NCBI RefSeq assembly: GCF_004153445.1
Contig: NZ_SDQC01000003.1
Coordinates: forward strand, 496,001-560,000
DNA: 64,000 nt
Direction: 5' to 3'
From: Allopusillimonas soli
GTDB lineage: Bacteria > Pseudomonadota > Gammaproteobacteria > Burkholderiales > Burkholderiaceae_B
Positions 9,364 through 16,190 of this stretch are shown piece by piece; position 1 is the first letter of the stretch; each line of letters begins with the position of its first letter. The notes beneath the pieces were generated by a model. It did not search any database. It was not told the origin of the DNA and was given only the letters and a program-made list of their open reading frames with translations. Position numbers and translations under genes: made by a program.

Positions 9364-9385
9364 GAAGCCGACGAAAGCCGGCTTC
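9364..9385 (-). other. stem-loop between binding-protein and aldolase genes
   Basis: GAAGCCG pairs with CGGCTTC around an 8-base loop. It sits in the short gap between the binding-protein stop and the aldolase start. There is no strong T-run on the minus strand, so it is more likely an mRNA processing or partial attenuation element than a full terminator. Confidence 0.35.
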
Positions 9386-9405
9386 CCTGGGCAGCACGAA
9401 CAGTT

Positions 9406-10242
9406 TTATTTAGGACCACTAAGCTGGTATGGCCGCTGGGGTGGCGGATTTACCTTGAAGTACTTCTGATACAGATCCTTGTAGTCGAGGTATGAATAGC
9501 CCGATGTCAACTCGGACACGAACCCATCAAGAAACTGCTTCCAAGCCAGCTCCCCCATCTTGTATGCAATTCCGTAGTTCTGGAATCCGCTGAATAACTC
9601 GGGCACGACCCGAATCTCAGGGTTGTTCGCTGCATACCACATGCCGATCGGCAGGTCGACGAGGAACGCTTGTACCCGTCCTGAACGTAAGGCGAGGAAC
9701 TGCTGATCCACCGTCTCGAAGCTCGCAACCTTCGCACTGGGGACTTCCCGCTTCATTAAATCGACTTGTTCGGGAACCGTCAGAGTCGCGATTGTCACAT
9801 CAGCAGTGTCAATATCTTGCAAACTCTGAATCGTAGAGTCCTTGCGCACCACGGCGGTCATACCGCTGTCAAAATAGCGTGGCGTGAAGCCTACCCGGGT
9901 TAGACGCCCCGGCGTAATCGTGGCGAACTGCGCGACCATATCAACCTGATCGTTCTGTAATGCAGACCATCGCGCCTCATTGCTTAGCAGCTCAAACTTG
10001 ACCTTATCGGGGTTGCCAAATAATGCTTTCGCTATCAAACGGCTTACATCAATATCGAATCCCGTCAATTCCCCCTTTCCGTCCTTGAATCCAAACGGCG
10101 GCGTAGTGCTTGTTGTTCCGACAATCAAGTATCCTCGCTTGAGCACATCCTGCAACTTGTCCGCGTTCGCCTGCAATGGAAGCATTAGCCCCGCCGCCAC
10201 CATCAATGCCAGCGCGGGTCGAACCATCCTCCGAATAAACAT
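9406..10242 (-). CDS. amino acid ABC transporter substrate-binding protein (family 3)
   Basis: Periplasmic receptor of 278 residues, SBP_bac_3 type. Signal peptide about residues 1-27 (MFIRRMVRPALALMVAAGLM, cleavage after ANA). Family signatures are LIVGTTSTTPPFGFKDGKG followed by LTGFDIDVSRLIAKAL. GGAGGAG lies five to six bases before this ATG; a start six codons upstream overlaps that ribosome site and was rejected. Operon order is permease, permease, ATPase, receptor, aldolase. A polar D-amino acid ligand is inferred from the two flanking D-amino-acid enzymes. Confidence 0.87.
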   Translation of the reverse strand: MFIRRMVRPALALMVAAGLMLPLQANADKLQDVLKRGYLIVGTTSTTPPFGFKDGKGELTGFDIDVSRLIAKALFGNPDKVKFELLSNEARWSALQNDQVDMVAQFATITPGRLTRVGFTPRYFDSGMTAVVRKDSTIQSLQDIDTADVTIATLTVPEQVDLMKREVPSAKVASFETVDQQFLALRSGRVQAFLVDLPIGMWYAANNPEIRVVPELFSGFQNYGIAYKMGELAWKQFLDGFVSELTSGYSYLDYKDLYQKYFKVNPPPQRPYQLSGPK

Positions 10243-10279
10243 AGTCTCCTCCTCTCGCAAATTAACGGCCCCTTATCTC

Positions 10280-11071
10280 TTATAAGGAGGCCTCCTTACC
10301 CGCCATCACGCCCTGTGCATGAAAGCGTGCCAAAAATCTTTTCAATTGTTCAGTCGAAGGGCGCACAAGAACCTCCCGCGGGTCGCCTTGTTCCACAACG
10401 CGGCCACCTTCCAGAAAAATCACTTCATCGGCTACGTCATGAGCAAAATGCATTTCATGAGTGACGCAAACCATCGTCAAGCCTTCGCGCTTTAAATCCC
10501 GAACCACCTCCAGTACTTCGCCAACCAGTTCTGGATCCAATGCAGACGTTATTTCATCCAGAAGCAGCACCTGCGGACGCATTGCGAGCGCTCTTGCAAT
10601 GGCAACCCGCTGTTGTTGCCCTCCGGAAAGAAATACGGGGTACTGGTCTTTCTTGTCCGCAAGGCCAACCTGCTCCAGCAGATTCATGGCAATGGTCCGG
10701 GACTCTTCCACGCCCTTCTTCAGTATCTTGCGCGGGCCACACATGACGTTCTGCAATACCGTCATATGCGGGAACAAGTTGAACTGCTGAAACACCATAC
10801 CGATGTGTTGCCGCGCCTGCGCTTGTTCCCGGCTGCTCCATCGCCTCCATTTCCCGTCCGCCAAGCGCTCACCACCCAGGCTGCGTCCGTCCACCTCGAT
10901 CTCGCCACTATCCCAATGCTCAAGCAGGTTCAGGCAGCGCAACATCGTGCTTTTCCCCGAACCACTTCGCCCAAGTAATACGGCCGTTTTCCCTCTCGGC
11001 ACATCAAAGCTCAAGCCTTGAAGGACCTCTACGCCGCCAAAGGATTTGGTAATGTTTCGGACAGATATCAT
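10280..11071 (-). CDS. polar amino acid ABC transporter ATP-binding protein (GlnQ type)
   Basis: ATPase of 263 residues in the PAAT family. Walker A GRSGSGKST at 34-42, Q-loop MVFQQFNLFPHMTVL, signature LSGGQQQRVAIARAL, Walker B LLLDEITSALDPE (isoleucine in the usual DEPTSALD proline position, common in this subfamily) and the H-loop CVTHEMHFA. It energises the two permeases encoded just upstream. A perfect 14-bp palindrome, AAGGAGGCCTCCTT (10284-10297), spans its last codons shortly before the receptor gene; its function is unclear. Confidence 0.9.
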   Translation of the reverse strand: MISVRNITKSFGGVEVLQGLSFDVPRGKTAVLLGRSGSGKSTMLRCLNLLEHWDSGEIEVDGRSLGGERLADGKWRRWSSREQAQARQHIGMVFQQFNLFPHMTVLQNVMCGPRKILKKGVEESRTIAMNLLEQVGLADKKDQYPVFLSGGQQQRVAIARALAMRPQVLLLDEITSALDPELVGEVLEVVRDLKREGLTMVCVTHEMHFAHDVADEVIFLEGGRVVEQGDPREVLVRPSTEQLKRFLARFHAQGVMAGKEASL

Positions 11072-11088
11072 GTCTAATGCGCTCTTGA

Positions 11089-11748
11089 TCAGGAGGGCTG
11101 GGCACGGTTGAGCCGTAAAGAAAGGAAATGCGCCGCCCGGACTAAGGAATAGCAGATGATGAAGTAGAGAACGAGCGCCACGAGAAAGAACGTGAACGGC
11201 GCCATGTTTCGCATGACTAGCTCATTGGTAGCCAACGTGAGCTCCCAGACACCGATGATCGAGACGATGGAGGTGCATTTGATGATAATGGCCGCCAGGT
11301 TCATGAGTGCCGGAATGGCAATGCGAACCATTTGAGGCAAGAGCACAATCATCTGAATTTTCCAAGTGGTCATACCCAACGCCTTGCCGCTTTCCGCCTG
11401 CCCGCGTGGAATGGTTTTCAACGCTCCCCGAAAAATCTCTGCCGCAAATGCGGCGAAGAATATGGATAACGCTGCAGACCCAGCCACAAACTTATCCACA
11501 TGTATATTGAGCATCGGCAATGTGTAGTATGTGAGCAGCACAAACACCAGCACAGGAACGCCACGAATCGCCTCAACAAGAACGCGAATGAGTACGGCCG
11601 CCCAGCGTCCGCCCAGGATGCTGATCTCTGCGAGAATAAAGCCCAGAAGAAAAGCCGCCACAATCGCGAGTAATGACAGCAACAACGTCTGCCCCAATGC
11701 GTCGGCAAGAATAGGCATCGAATCAATGACCATGCTCATCATTTTCAT
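11089..11748 (-). CDS. polar amino acid ABC transporter permease (second permease)
   Basis: Permease of 219 residues, HisM/GlnP type, with about five membrane segments (for example LGQTLLLSLLAIVAAFLLGF near the N-terminus) and the typical RGVPVLVFVLLTYY and EIFRGALKTIPRGQAESGKA loops that dock on the ATPase. The start MKMMSMVIDS overlaps the stop of the first permease by one base (TGATG), so the longer upstream frame is not used. It pairs with the adjacent permease as a heterodimer. Confidence 0.88.
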   Translation of the reverse strand: MKMMSMVIDSMPILADALGQTLLLSLLAIVAAFLLGFILAEISILGGRWAAVLIRVLVEAIRGVPVLVFVLLTYYTLPMLNIHVDKFVAGSAALSIFFAAFAAEIFRGALKTIPRGQAESGKALGMTTWKIQMIVLLPQMVRIAIPALMNLAAIIIKCTSIVSIIGVWELTLATNELVMRNMAPFTFFLVALVLYFIICYSLVRAAHFLSLRLNRAQPS

Positions 11749-12404
11749 CACCTTGCAATTGCCGCGCGCCGTTCGAAACGCACGCCCAACCGGCTCAAGA
11801 GCCAGGAAAGAATCGAGTAACACACAGCTATCGCAATGAAGGGCTCAAAGCTGGAGGCGGAACGTTGCGCAATGACCTTGGCAGTCATGGTGAGGTCAAC
11901 CAGGGATATGGCTGCCCCCAACGATGTGTCATGCACCAGGATGATCAATGCACTGATCAGCGCGGGCACGGATGCAGAGAACGCCTGGGGGAAACGCACA
12001 ATTCGGAAGATAGCAAAAGGTCGCATGCCCAGAGCCTGAGCAGCCTCCAACTGCGACCGGGGCACGGCCAAGAACCCCCCACGCATGATTTCGGACACAA
12101 ACACCGAATGCTGCATGACAAGTACAATCACCATGCAGGCAAAGGTGGGAATCAAGAACCCCAACATCGGCAGCCCAAAATACACAAGATACAGGGTGAC
12201 AAGCAGCGGCGTATTTCGCATCAACTCAACATAGCCGGTCAATAAGTTGCCGAGCACCCCTCGTGTCTTCAAGCGAACAACTGCCAGGATCAACCCGATT
12301 AACAGACTGAGCACACCCGCCATGATTGATAACAAGAATGTCAGCCATAGGCCACTCAGCAGCGCCCCCCAACTACTTTCTATCAATGACCAGTTAAAAG
12401 ACAA
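11748..12404 (-). CDS. polar amino acid ABC transporter permease (first permease, TTG start)
   Basis: Permease of 218 residues, HisQ/GlnP type, with the signatures ELMRNTPLLVTLYLVYFGLP and EIMRGGFLAVPRSQLEAAQALG. It opens the five-gene operon transcribed away from the TetR gene. The start codon is TTG: GGAG lies seven bases upstream, and the ATG nearer the ribosome site is out of frame and quickly meets a stop. The promoter region upstream carries the palindrome at 12481-12508, so the operon is probably controlled by the divergent TetR protein. Confidence 0.86.
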   Translation of the reverse strand: MSFNWSLIESSWGALLSGLWLTFLLSIMAGVLSLLIGLILAVVRLKTRGVLGNLLTGYVELMRNTPLLVTLYLVYFGLPMLGFLIPTFACMVIVLVMQHSVFVSEIMRGGFLAVPRSQLEAAQALGMRPFAIFRIVRFPQAFSASVPALISALIILVHDTSLGAAISLVDLTMTAKVIAQRSASSFEPFIAIAVCYSILSWLLSRLGVRFERRAAIAR

Positions 12405-12480
12405 GGCCGTTCTCCATATGCGTTTCGTGCATTCAGCAACGAACGGATTGACTTATTTTTGTGAATTACCTATTGTGCAA

Positions 12481-12508
12481 TTACTATACCGTCCAGACTG
12501 TATAGTAA
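12481..12508. promoter_or_regulatory. TetR-type operator, TTACTATAC-N10-GTATAGTAA
   Basis: Perfect 9-bp inverted repeat with a 10-bp spacer, in the 154-bp divergent region between the ABC importer operon and the TetR gene. Size and symmetry match dyad operators of TetR-family repressors, and no other regulator gene is nearby. A second perfect palindrome, AGGGAATTCCCT, lies at 12527-12538, just before the regulator gene. Confidence 0.7.
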
Positions 12509-12558
12509 TTTAAGCTGATCGTAATTAGGGAATTCCCTGAATCCTTCGAAGGCAGGAT

Positions 12559-13212
12559 ATGAGCCAACCGCAGAAAAACAAACGGGGGCGTCCGAGCGCC
12601 CGGGACAAAATACTAGACGCAGCGCTGGACGTTATCTCGGAAGTAGGGACAACAGGCCTTACGCTGGATGCCGTTGCATCACGCTGCGGGATAAGCAAGG
12701 GCGGCCTGTTGTATCACTTCCCGTTCAAAGAGCAGCTGCTGTATGCGGCTAATGAACAGCTAGTCCGCCGTCGCTTGGCCGCCCGCGCAGTAGAGGAAGC
12801 GATATTGCCCGACACGCCGTCGCGCGAGCTGAAAGCCTACGTAATGGCTTCGGTCAACAACAGGTCCGGAAATGATTTCATCAGCACACGAATGTTGGCC
12901 GTTGGCTCTCTCGCCGATGAATCTGCGGAGCCTATTCGCCAATATTTCAAAGACAGATTCCCGCCTTTTGAAGAGAAAGTCGGCTTCGATCGCGCTGCCC
13001 TGGTGCATGTGGCGACCGAAGGCCTATGGTTCATGGAAATGCTCCATCTTTCGCCTTTCTCTCCGGAGCAGCGTGAACGCCTGGTCCATTCCATTTTGGC
13101 TTTGGCAGATGCAGATGGCAAACAAGCCGACAAGAACACGCGTCACACGAAAACCGGACCATCCGTCAAGAAATATAAAAACAGGGCAAAGGAAACAGAT
13201 CATGGCAACTGA
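12559..13212 (+). CDS. TetR/AcrR family transcriptional regulator
   Basis: Regulator of 217 residues with an N-terminal TetR DNA-binding domain: RDKILDAALDVISEVG, then the helix-turn-helix LTLDAVASRCGISKGGLLYHF at about 34-55. The C-terminal domain is a TetR_C-type ligand-binding region; the tail is rich in Lys, Arg and Thr (from about residue 185) and looks disordered. It overlaps the next gene by 11 bases. It probably represses both itself and the divergent importer operon through the palindrome at 12481-12508. The ligand could be a D-amino acid; that is inferred. Confidence 0.88.
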   Translation: MSQPQKNKRGRPSARDKILDAALDVISEVGTTGLTLDAVASRCGISKGGLLYHFPFKEQLLYAANEQLVRRRLAARAVEEAILPDTPSRELKAYVMASVNNRSGNDFISTRMLAVGSLADESAEPIRQYFKDRFPPFEEKVGFDRAALVHVATEGLWFMEMLHLSPFSPEQRERLVHSILALADADGKQADKNTRHTKTGPSVKKYKNRAKETDHGN

Positions 13213-14500
13213 TTTTGGCCGTGCACACATGGTGTCTTTCCTAGACAAGGGAATGCCCGCAAGCCTGCAACCCATTCCCATAGAGCAGCTGGGCGCTCAG
13301 GGATGGAATCTATTGCGCGGAGATCTTCCCCTGCCCGCCGCCATACTCAAGCAGTCAGCGCTGGCTCATAATAGCGATTGGATGCGCCGCTTCCTTGACG
13401 CCACCGGCACACACATTGCGCCGCATGGCAAAACCACCATGAGTCCGGAGCTGTTCGACCTACAACTGCGGGATGGCGCTTGGGCGATTACAGTCGCCAC
13501 ATCGCATCAACTTCAAGTCGTGCAGAAGCTGGGGTACAAGCGAATCGTAATGGCAAATCAGCTTGTGGGCGCCCAGTCCGTCCAGTTCATATTGGAAGCA
13601 TTGCAACAAGACCCAGAACTTGATTTCTACAGCTTGGTCGACTCAATCGAAGTCGTAGCGGGTTTGGCAGATGTGGCTCGCCGAATGTGTATCGGCAGGC
13701 CATTGAAAGTACTGCTGGAAGGCGGATACTTGGGAGGAAGAACGGGATGTCGGAATTTGGCGGAAGCACTACAAGTGGCTCGTGCTGTCAAAGCCAACAG
13801 CCCTTTTCTCGCATTGGCTGGAGTAGAGGGGTTCGAAGGATTAATTAAATCGCCTACAGCAGCCTCGACCGAACAGAAGGTGCGCTGCTTCTTGGCTTAC
13901 CTGGTTGATATTGCTCGGAACTGCGCACATGAAGAACTTTTCGAAGCAGACCCAGTCATTCTCAGTGCGGGCGGTTCGCATTACTATGATCTGGCCTGTC
14001 AGGCATTCGCCGATTTGGATATCGGCATGCCCCTGCTCAAGTTGGTTCGTAGCGGCTGTTATCTCACTCATGATTCAAGCCTGTACACAGCAAGTCACGA
14101 GCTATTCCGAAAGCGCAATCCCGATACGGAGAAGTTAGGCCCGGGGCTGCAGCCAGCGATTGAAGTCTGGGCATACGTACAATCCAAGCCCGAGGCCGGC
14201 GTATTGTTTGCCACGATGGGCAAGAGGGACGTAACGGCTTCTCCCTTGCCTACGCCGCTTTATTGGTTCCGCCCAGACGGCCGGTCCACAAAACCAAATG
14301 TAATGCCTGGCGCTCACGCTGTTACCGAACTCAACGATCAACACGCAAAGCTGACCGTTCCGGCTGACACACCGTTGGCGATAGGAGATATGGTGGGCTT
14401 CGGAATAGGCCACCCTTGCCTTACGTTTGATAAATGGAGAGTCATCCCCGTCGTGAATGATGACTATGACGTTATCAGCGCCATTCACACCTACTTTTGA
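13202..14500 (+). CDS. D-serine dehydratase-like (DSD1 family) amino acid deaminase
   Basis: PLP enzyme of 432 residues, fold type III with the D-serine-dehydratase-like C-terminal domain. PLP lysine K77 in APHGKTTM; the zinc pair is H404-x-C406 (GIGHPCLTFDKW), the H-x-C arrangement of eukaryotic-type D-serine dehydratase. Expected reaction: a D-beta-hydroxy amino acid such as D-serine to a 2-oxo acid and ammonia. The ATG has AGGA nine bases upstream and lies inside the end of the TetR gene, so the two are co-translated. It complements the aldolase-type paralogue on the other side of the importer. Confidence 0.84.
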   Translation: MATDFGRAHMVSFLDKGMPASLQPIPIEQLGAQGWNLLRGDLPLPAAILKQSALAHNSDWMRRFLDATGTHIAPHGKTTMSPELFDLQLRDGAWAITVATSHQLQVVQKLGYKRIVMANQLVGAQSVQFILEALQQDPELDFYSLVDSIEVVAGLADVARRMCIGRPLKVLLEGGYLGGRTGCRNLAEALQVARAVKANSPFLALAGVEGFEGLIKSPTAASTEQKVRCFLAYLVDIARNCAHEELFEADPVILSAGGSHYYDLACQAFADLDIGMPLLKLVRSGCYLTHDSSLYTASHELFRKRNPDTEKLGPGLQPAIEVWAYVQSKPEAGVLFATMGKRDVTASPLPTPLYWFRPDGRSTKPNVMPGAHAVTELNDQHAKLTVPADTPLAIGDMVGFGIGHPCLTFDKWRVIPVVNDDYDVISAIHTYF

Positions 14501-14521
14501 TGCGAGAGCCAAGCAAGCTCT

Positions 14522-15679
14522 TCAGAGCGTGGCTTCAGTACCCAGAATATTCGTGACTTGGCTGGACAGTACGCCGCCGTTGCCATGGCACAGCGCAACC
14601 TGTGCGTTCTCAACCTGCCGCGCGCCGCATTCGCCGCGCAACTGGCGCACTGCCTCAACGAGCGTGAACATACCGTACATGCCCGGATGCGTGCAAGACA
14701 GGCCGCCGCCATTCGTATTCACAGGCAGGTGTCCGCCTGGCGCGATGGCACCGCTGGCCGCCAGCGGGCCGCCTTCGCCCTTCTTGCAGAAACCCAGGTC
14801 CTCGAGAAACAGAATGGGATTGATGGTAAAGGCGTCGTACAGCTCAAGCACATCGATGTCGGCCGGCTGCATACCTGCCATCGCGAAGGCACGCGCACCG
14901 GATTCTCGGGCCGCGGTCTCGGTCAGATCGGCCATGGCCATGATGTTCATATGTGTGGTGGCAGCCGCCGCACCCAGAAGATATGCGGGTTTCGTGGGAA
15001 AATCACGGGCCCGGTCGGCGGACACCATGACCAGCGCGGCACCGCCGTCAGTCACGAGGCAGCAGTCGCGTACGGTGAGCGGGCTGGACACCATACGCGT
15101 GTTCAGCACATCTTCTATGCTCAATGGACCCTGCATGAATGCATCAGGATTCATATTGGCCCACTGACGCGCAGCCACGGCCACCGCTGCAAGCTGCTCC
15201 CGCGTGGTGCCATACTGATACATGTGCCTGGATGCCGCCAAGGCATACGATGTTGCCGGAAATATTGGTTTGTAGGGAGCTTCGAACGGAAAAGGTTTCA
15301 CCGAGGAAATCAGCTTGCCGCTGCTGGATCGCTGGTTGCTGCCGTAGTAGATAAGCGCCGTTTCGCATAGGCCCGCCTGGATGGCCATGGCTGCCGCAAG
15401 CGTGTATGACAGGAAGGACGACCCTCCGGTACGATTGTTATCGGTGATCTTCGGATGGATACCCAGCGTCTCGGCAATCAATAGCCCCGACAACTGGTTG
15501 CTGTCGCCGGGCAGACAGCCATACAGGGCATCGACATCCTTGGTCTTCAATCCGGCTTCGGCAAGCGCTTTGTAGCTCGCCTCGATAGCAATATCTTCCG
15601 ACGTGCGCCCCGGCGACTCGCCCAATCCGGCCAGGGCCACGCCCACAATGGCGGTCTTGCCTCGCAAACTGCCGGCCAT
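14522..15679 (-). CDS. thiolase-fold protein (SCP2/lipid-transfer type), probably without thiolase nucleophile
   Basis: Thiolase-superfamily protein of 385 residues, closest to the SCP-x/Ltp branch. The region where thiolases carry the acyl-accepting cysteine reads NNRTGGSSFLSYT (81-93) with no Cys. The C-terminal His motif is present as CTHPGMYGM and a last Cys as ALCHGNGG. Proteins of this type often form a complex with a DUF35 partner, which is the next gene upstream. GGAGA five bases before the ATG sets the start; a GTG five codons earlier is less likely. Claisen, retro-aldol or acyl-transfer chemistry are all possible; simple beta-oxidation thiolysis is unlikely. Confidence 0.82.
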   Translation of the reverse strand: MAGSLRGKTAIVGVALAGLGESPGRTSEDIAIEASYKALAEAGLKTKDVDALYGCLPGDSNQLSGLLIAETLGIHPKITDNNRTGGSSFLSYTLAAAMAIQAGLCETALIYYGSNQRSSSGKLISSVKPFPFEAPYKPIFPATSYALAASRHMYQYGTTREQLAAVAVAARQWANMNPDAFMQGPLSIEDVLNTRMVSSPLTVRDCCLVTDGGAALVMVSADRARDFPTKPAYLLGAAAATTHMNIMAMADLTETAARESGARAFAMAGMQPADIDVLELYDAFTINPILFLEDLGFCKKGEGGPLAASGAIAPGGHLPVNTNGGGLSCTHPGMYGMFTLVEAVRQLRGECGARQVENAQVALCHGNGGVLSSQVTNILGTEATL

Positions 15680-15696
15680 GTTCTCTCCTTCCACTG

Positions 15697-16098
15697 TTAA
15701 CCGTCCACTGGCACGAATACCACGCAGGGCTCGGCGCCCTGTGCATCTATCGTGGCTTGCACTCTCATGCCTATCTTCACCGCCTGCGCGTCGACGCCGT
15801 CAACGCGTGACATCATGCGCGGCCCCTCTTCCAGATCGACCAGCACCACGTTGTATGGCCCACCCTTTTCCGCTCGGCGATTCACGACACTGACCGCATA
15901 GACCGTGCCCCGCCCAGATGGAACGACCCATGACAGAGAAATACTGCCGCAGTGCGGACAGGTCAGGCGCGGATAGAACACGTGCAGACCGCAGCCGGCA
16001 CAATGCTGGATGCGAAACACGCCCTGCTCGAGATGCTGCAGATAAGCCTCGAAGGGGCCCGGTCCCGAGAATGCGTCGGCTTGAGTTTCAGTGTTCAT
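15697..16098 (-). CDS. Zn-ribbon / OB-fold protein (DUF35 family)
   Basis: Small protein of 133 residues: an N-terminal rubredoxin-like zinc ribbon with cysteines C33, C36, C47 and C50 (HCAGCGLHV ... LTCPHCGS), then an acyl-CoA-binding OB fold with RGTVYAVSVVNRRAE and PYNVVLVDLEEGPRMMSRV. DUF35 proteins are obligate partners of thiolase-fold enzymes (for example ChsH2 with Ltp2). AGGAG before the ATG sets the start; a longer upstream frame has no ribosome site. It lies 17 bp before the thiolase-fold gene. Confidence 0.86.
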   Translation of the reverse strand: MNTETQADAFSGPGPFEAYLQHLEQGVFRIQHCAGCGLHVFYPRLTCPHCGSISLSWVVPSGRGTVYAVSVVNRRAEKGGPYNVVLVDLEEGPRMMSRVDGVDAQAVKIGMRVQATIDAQGAEPCVVFVPVDG

Positions 16099-16190
16099 GC
16101 TCCACTCCTTCTGCGTGTGCGGCAGCGTCACGGAACAAGCCGCCATCGGATCACGACTTGTTCCAGCCCAGCCTGACGGCACCGTCGCCA

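Noticed and set aside
14557-15370. 270-codon plus-strand open frame
   Set aside because: Antisense to the thiolase-fold gene; His-rich shadow peptide.
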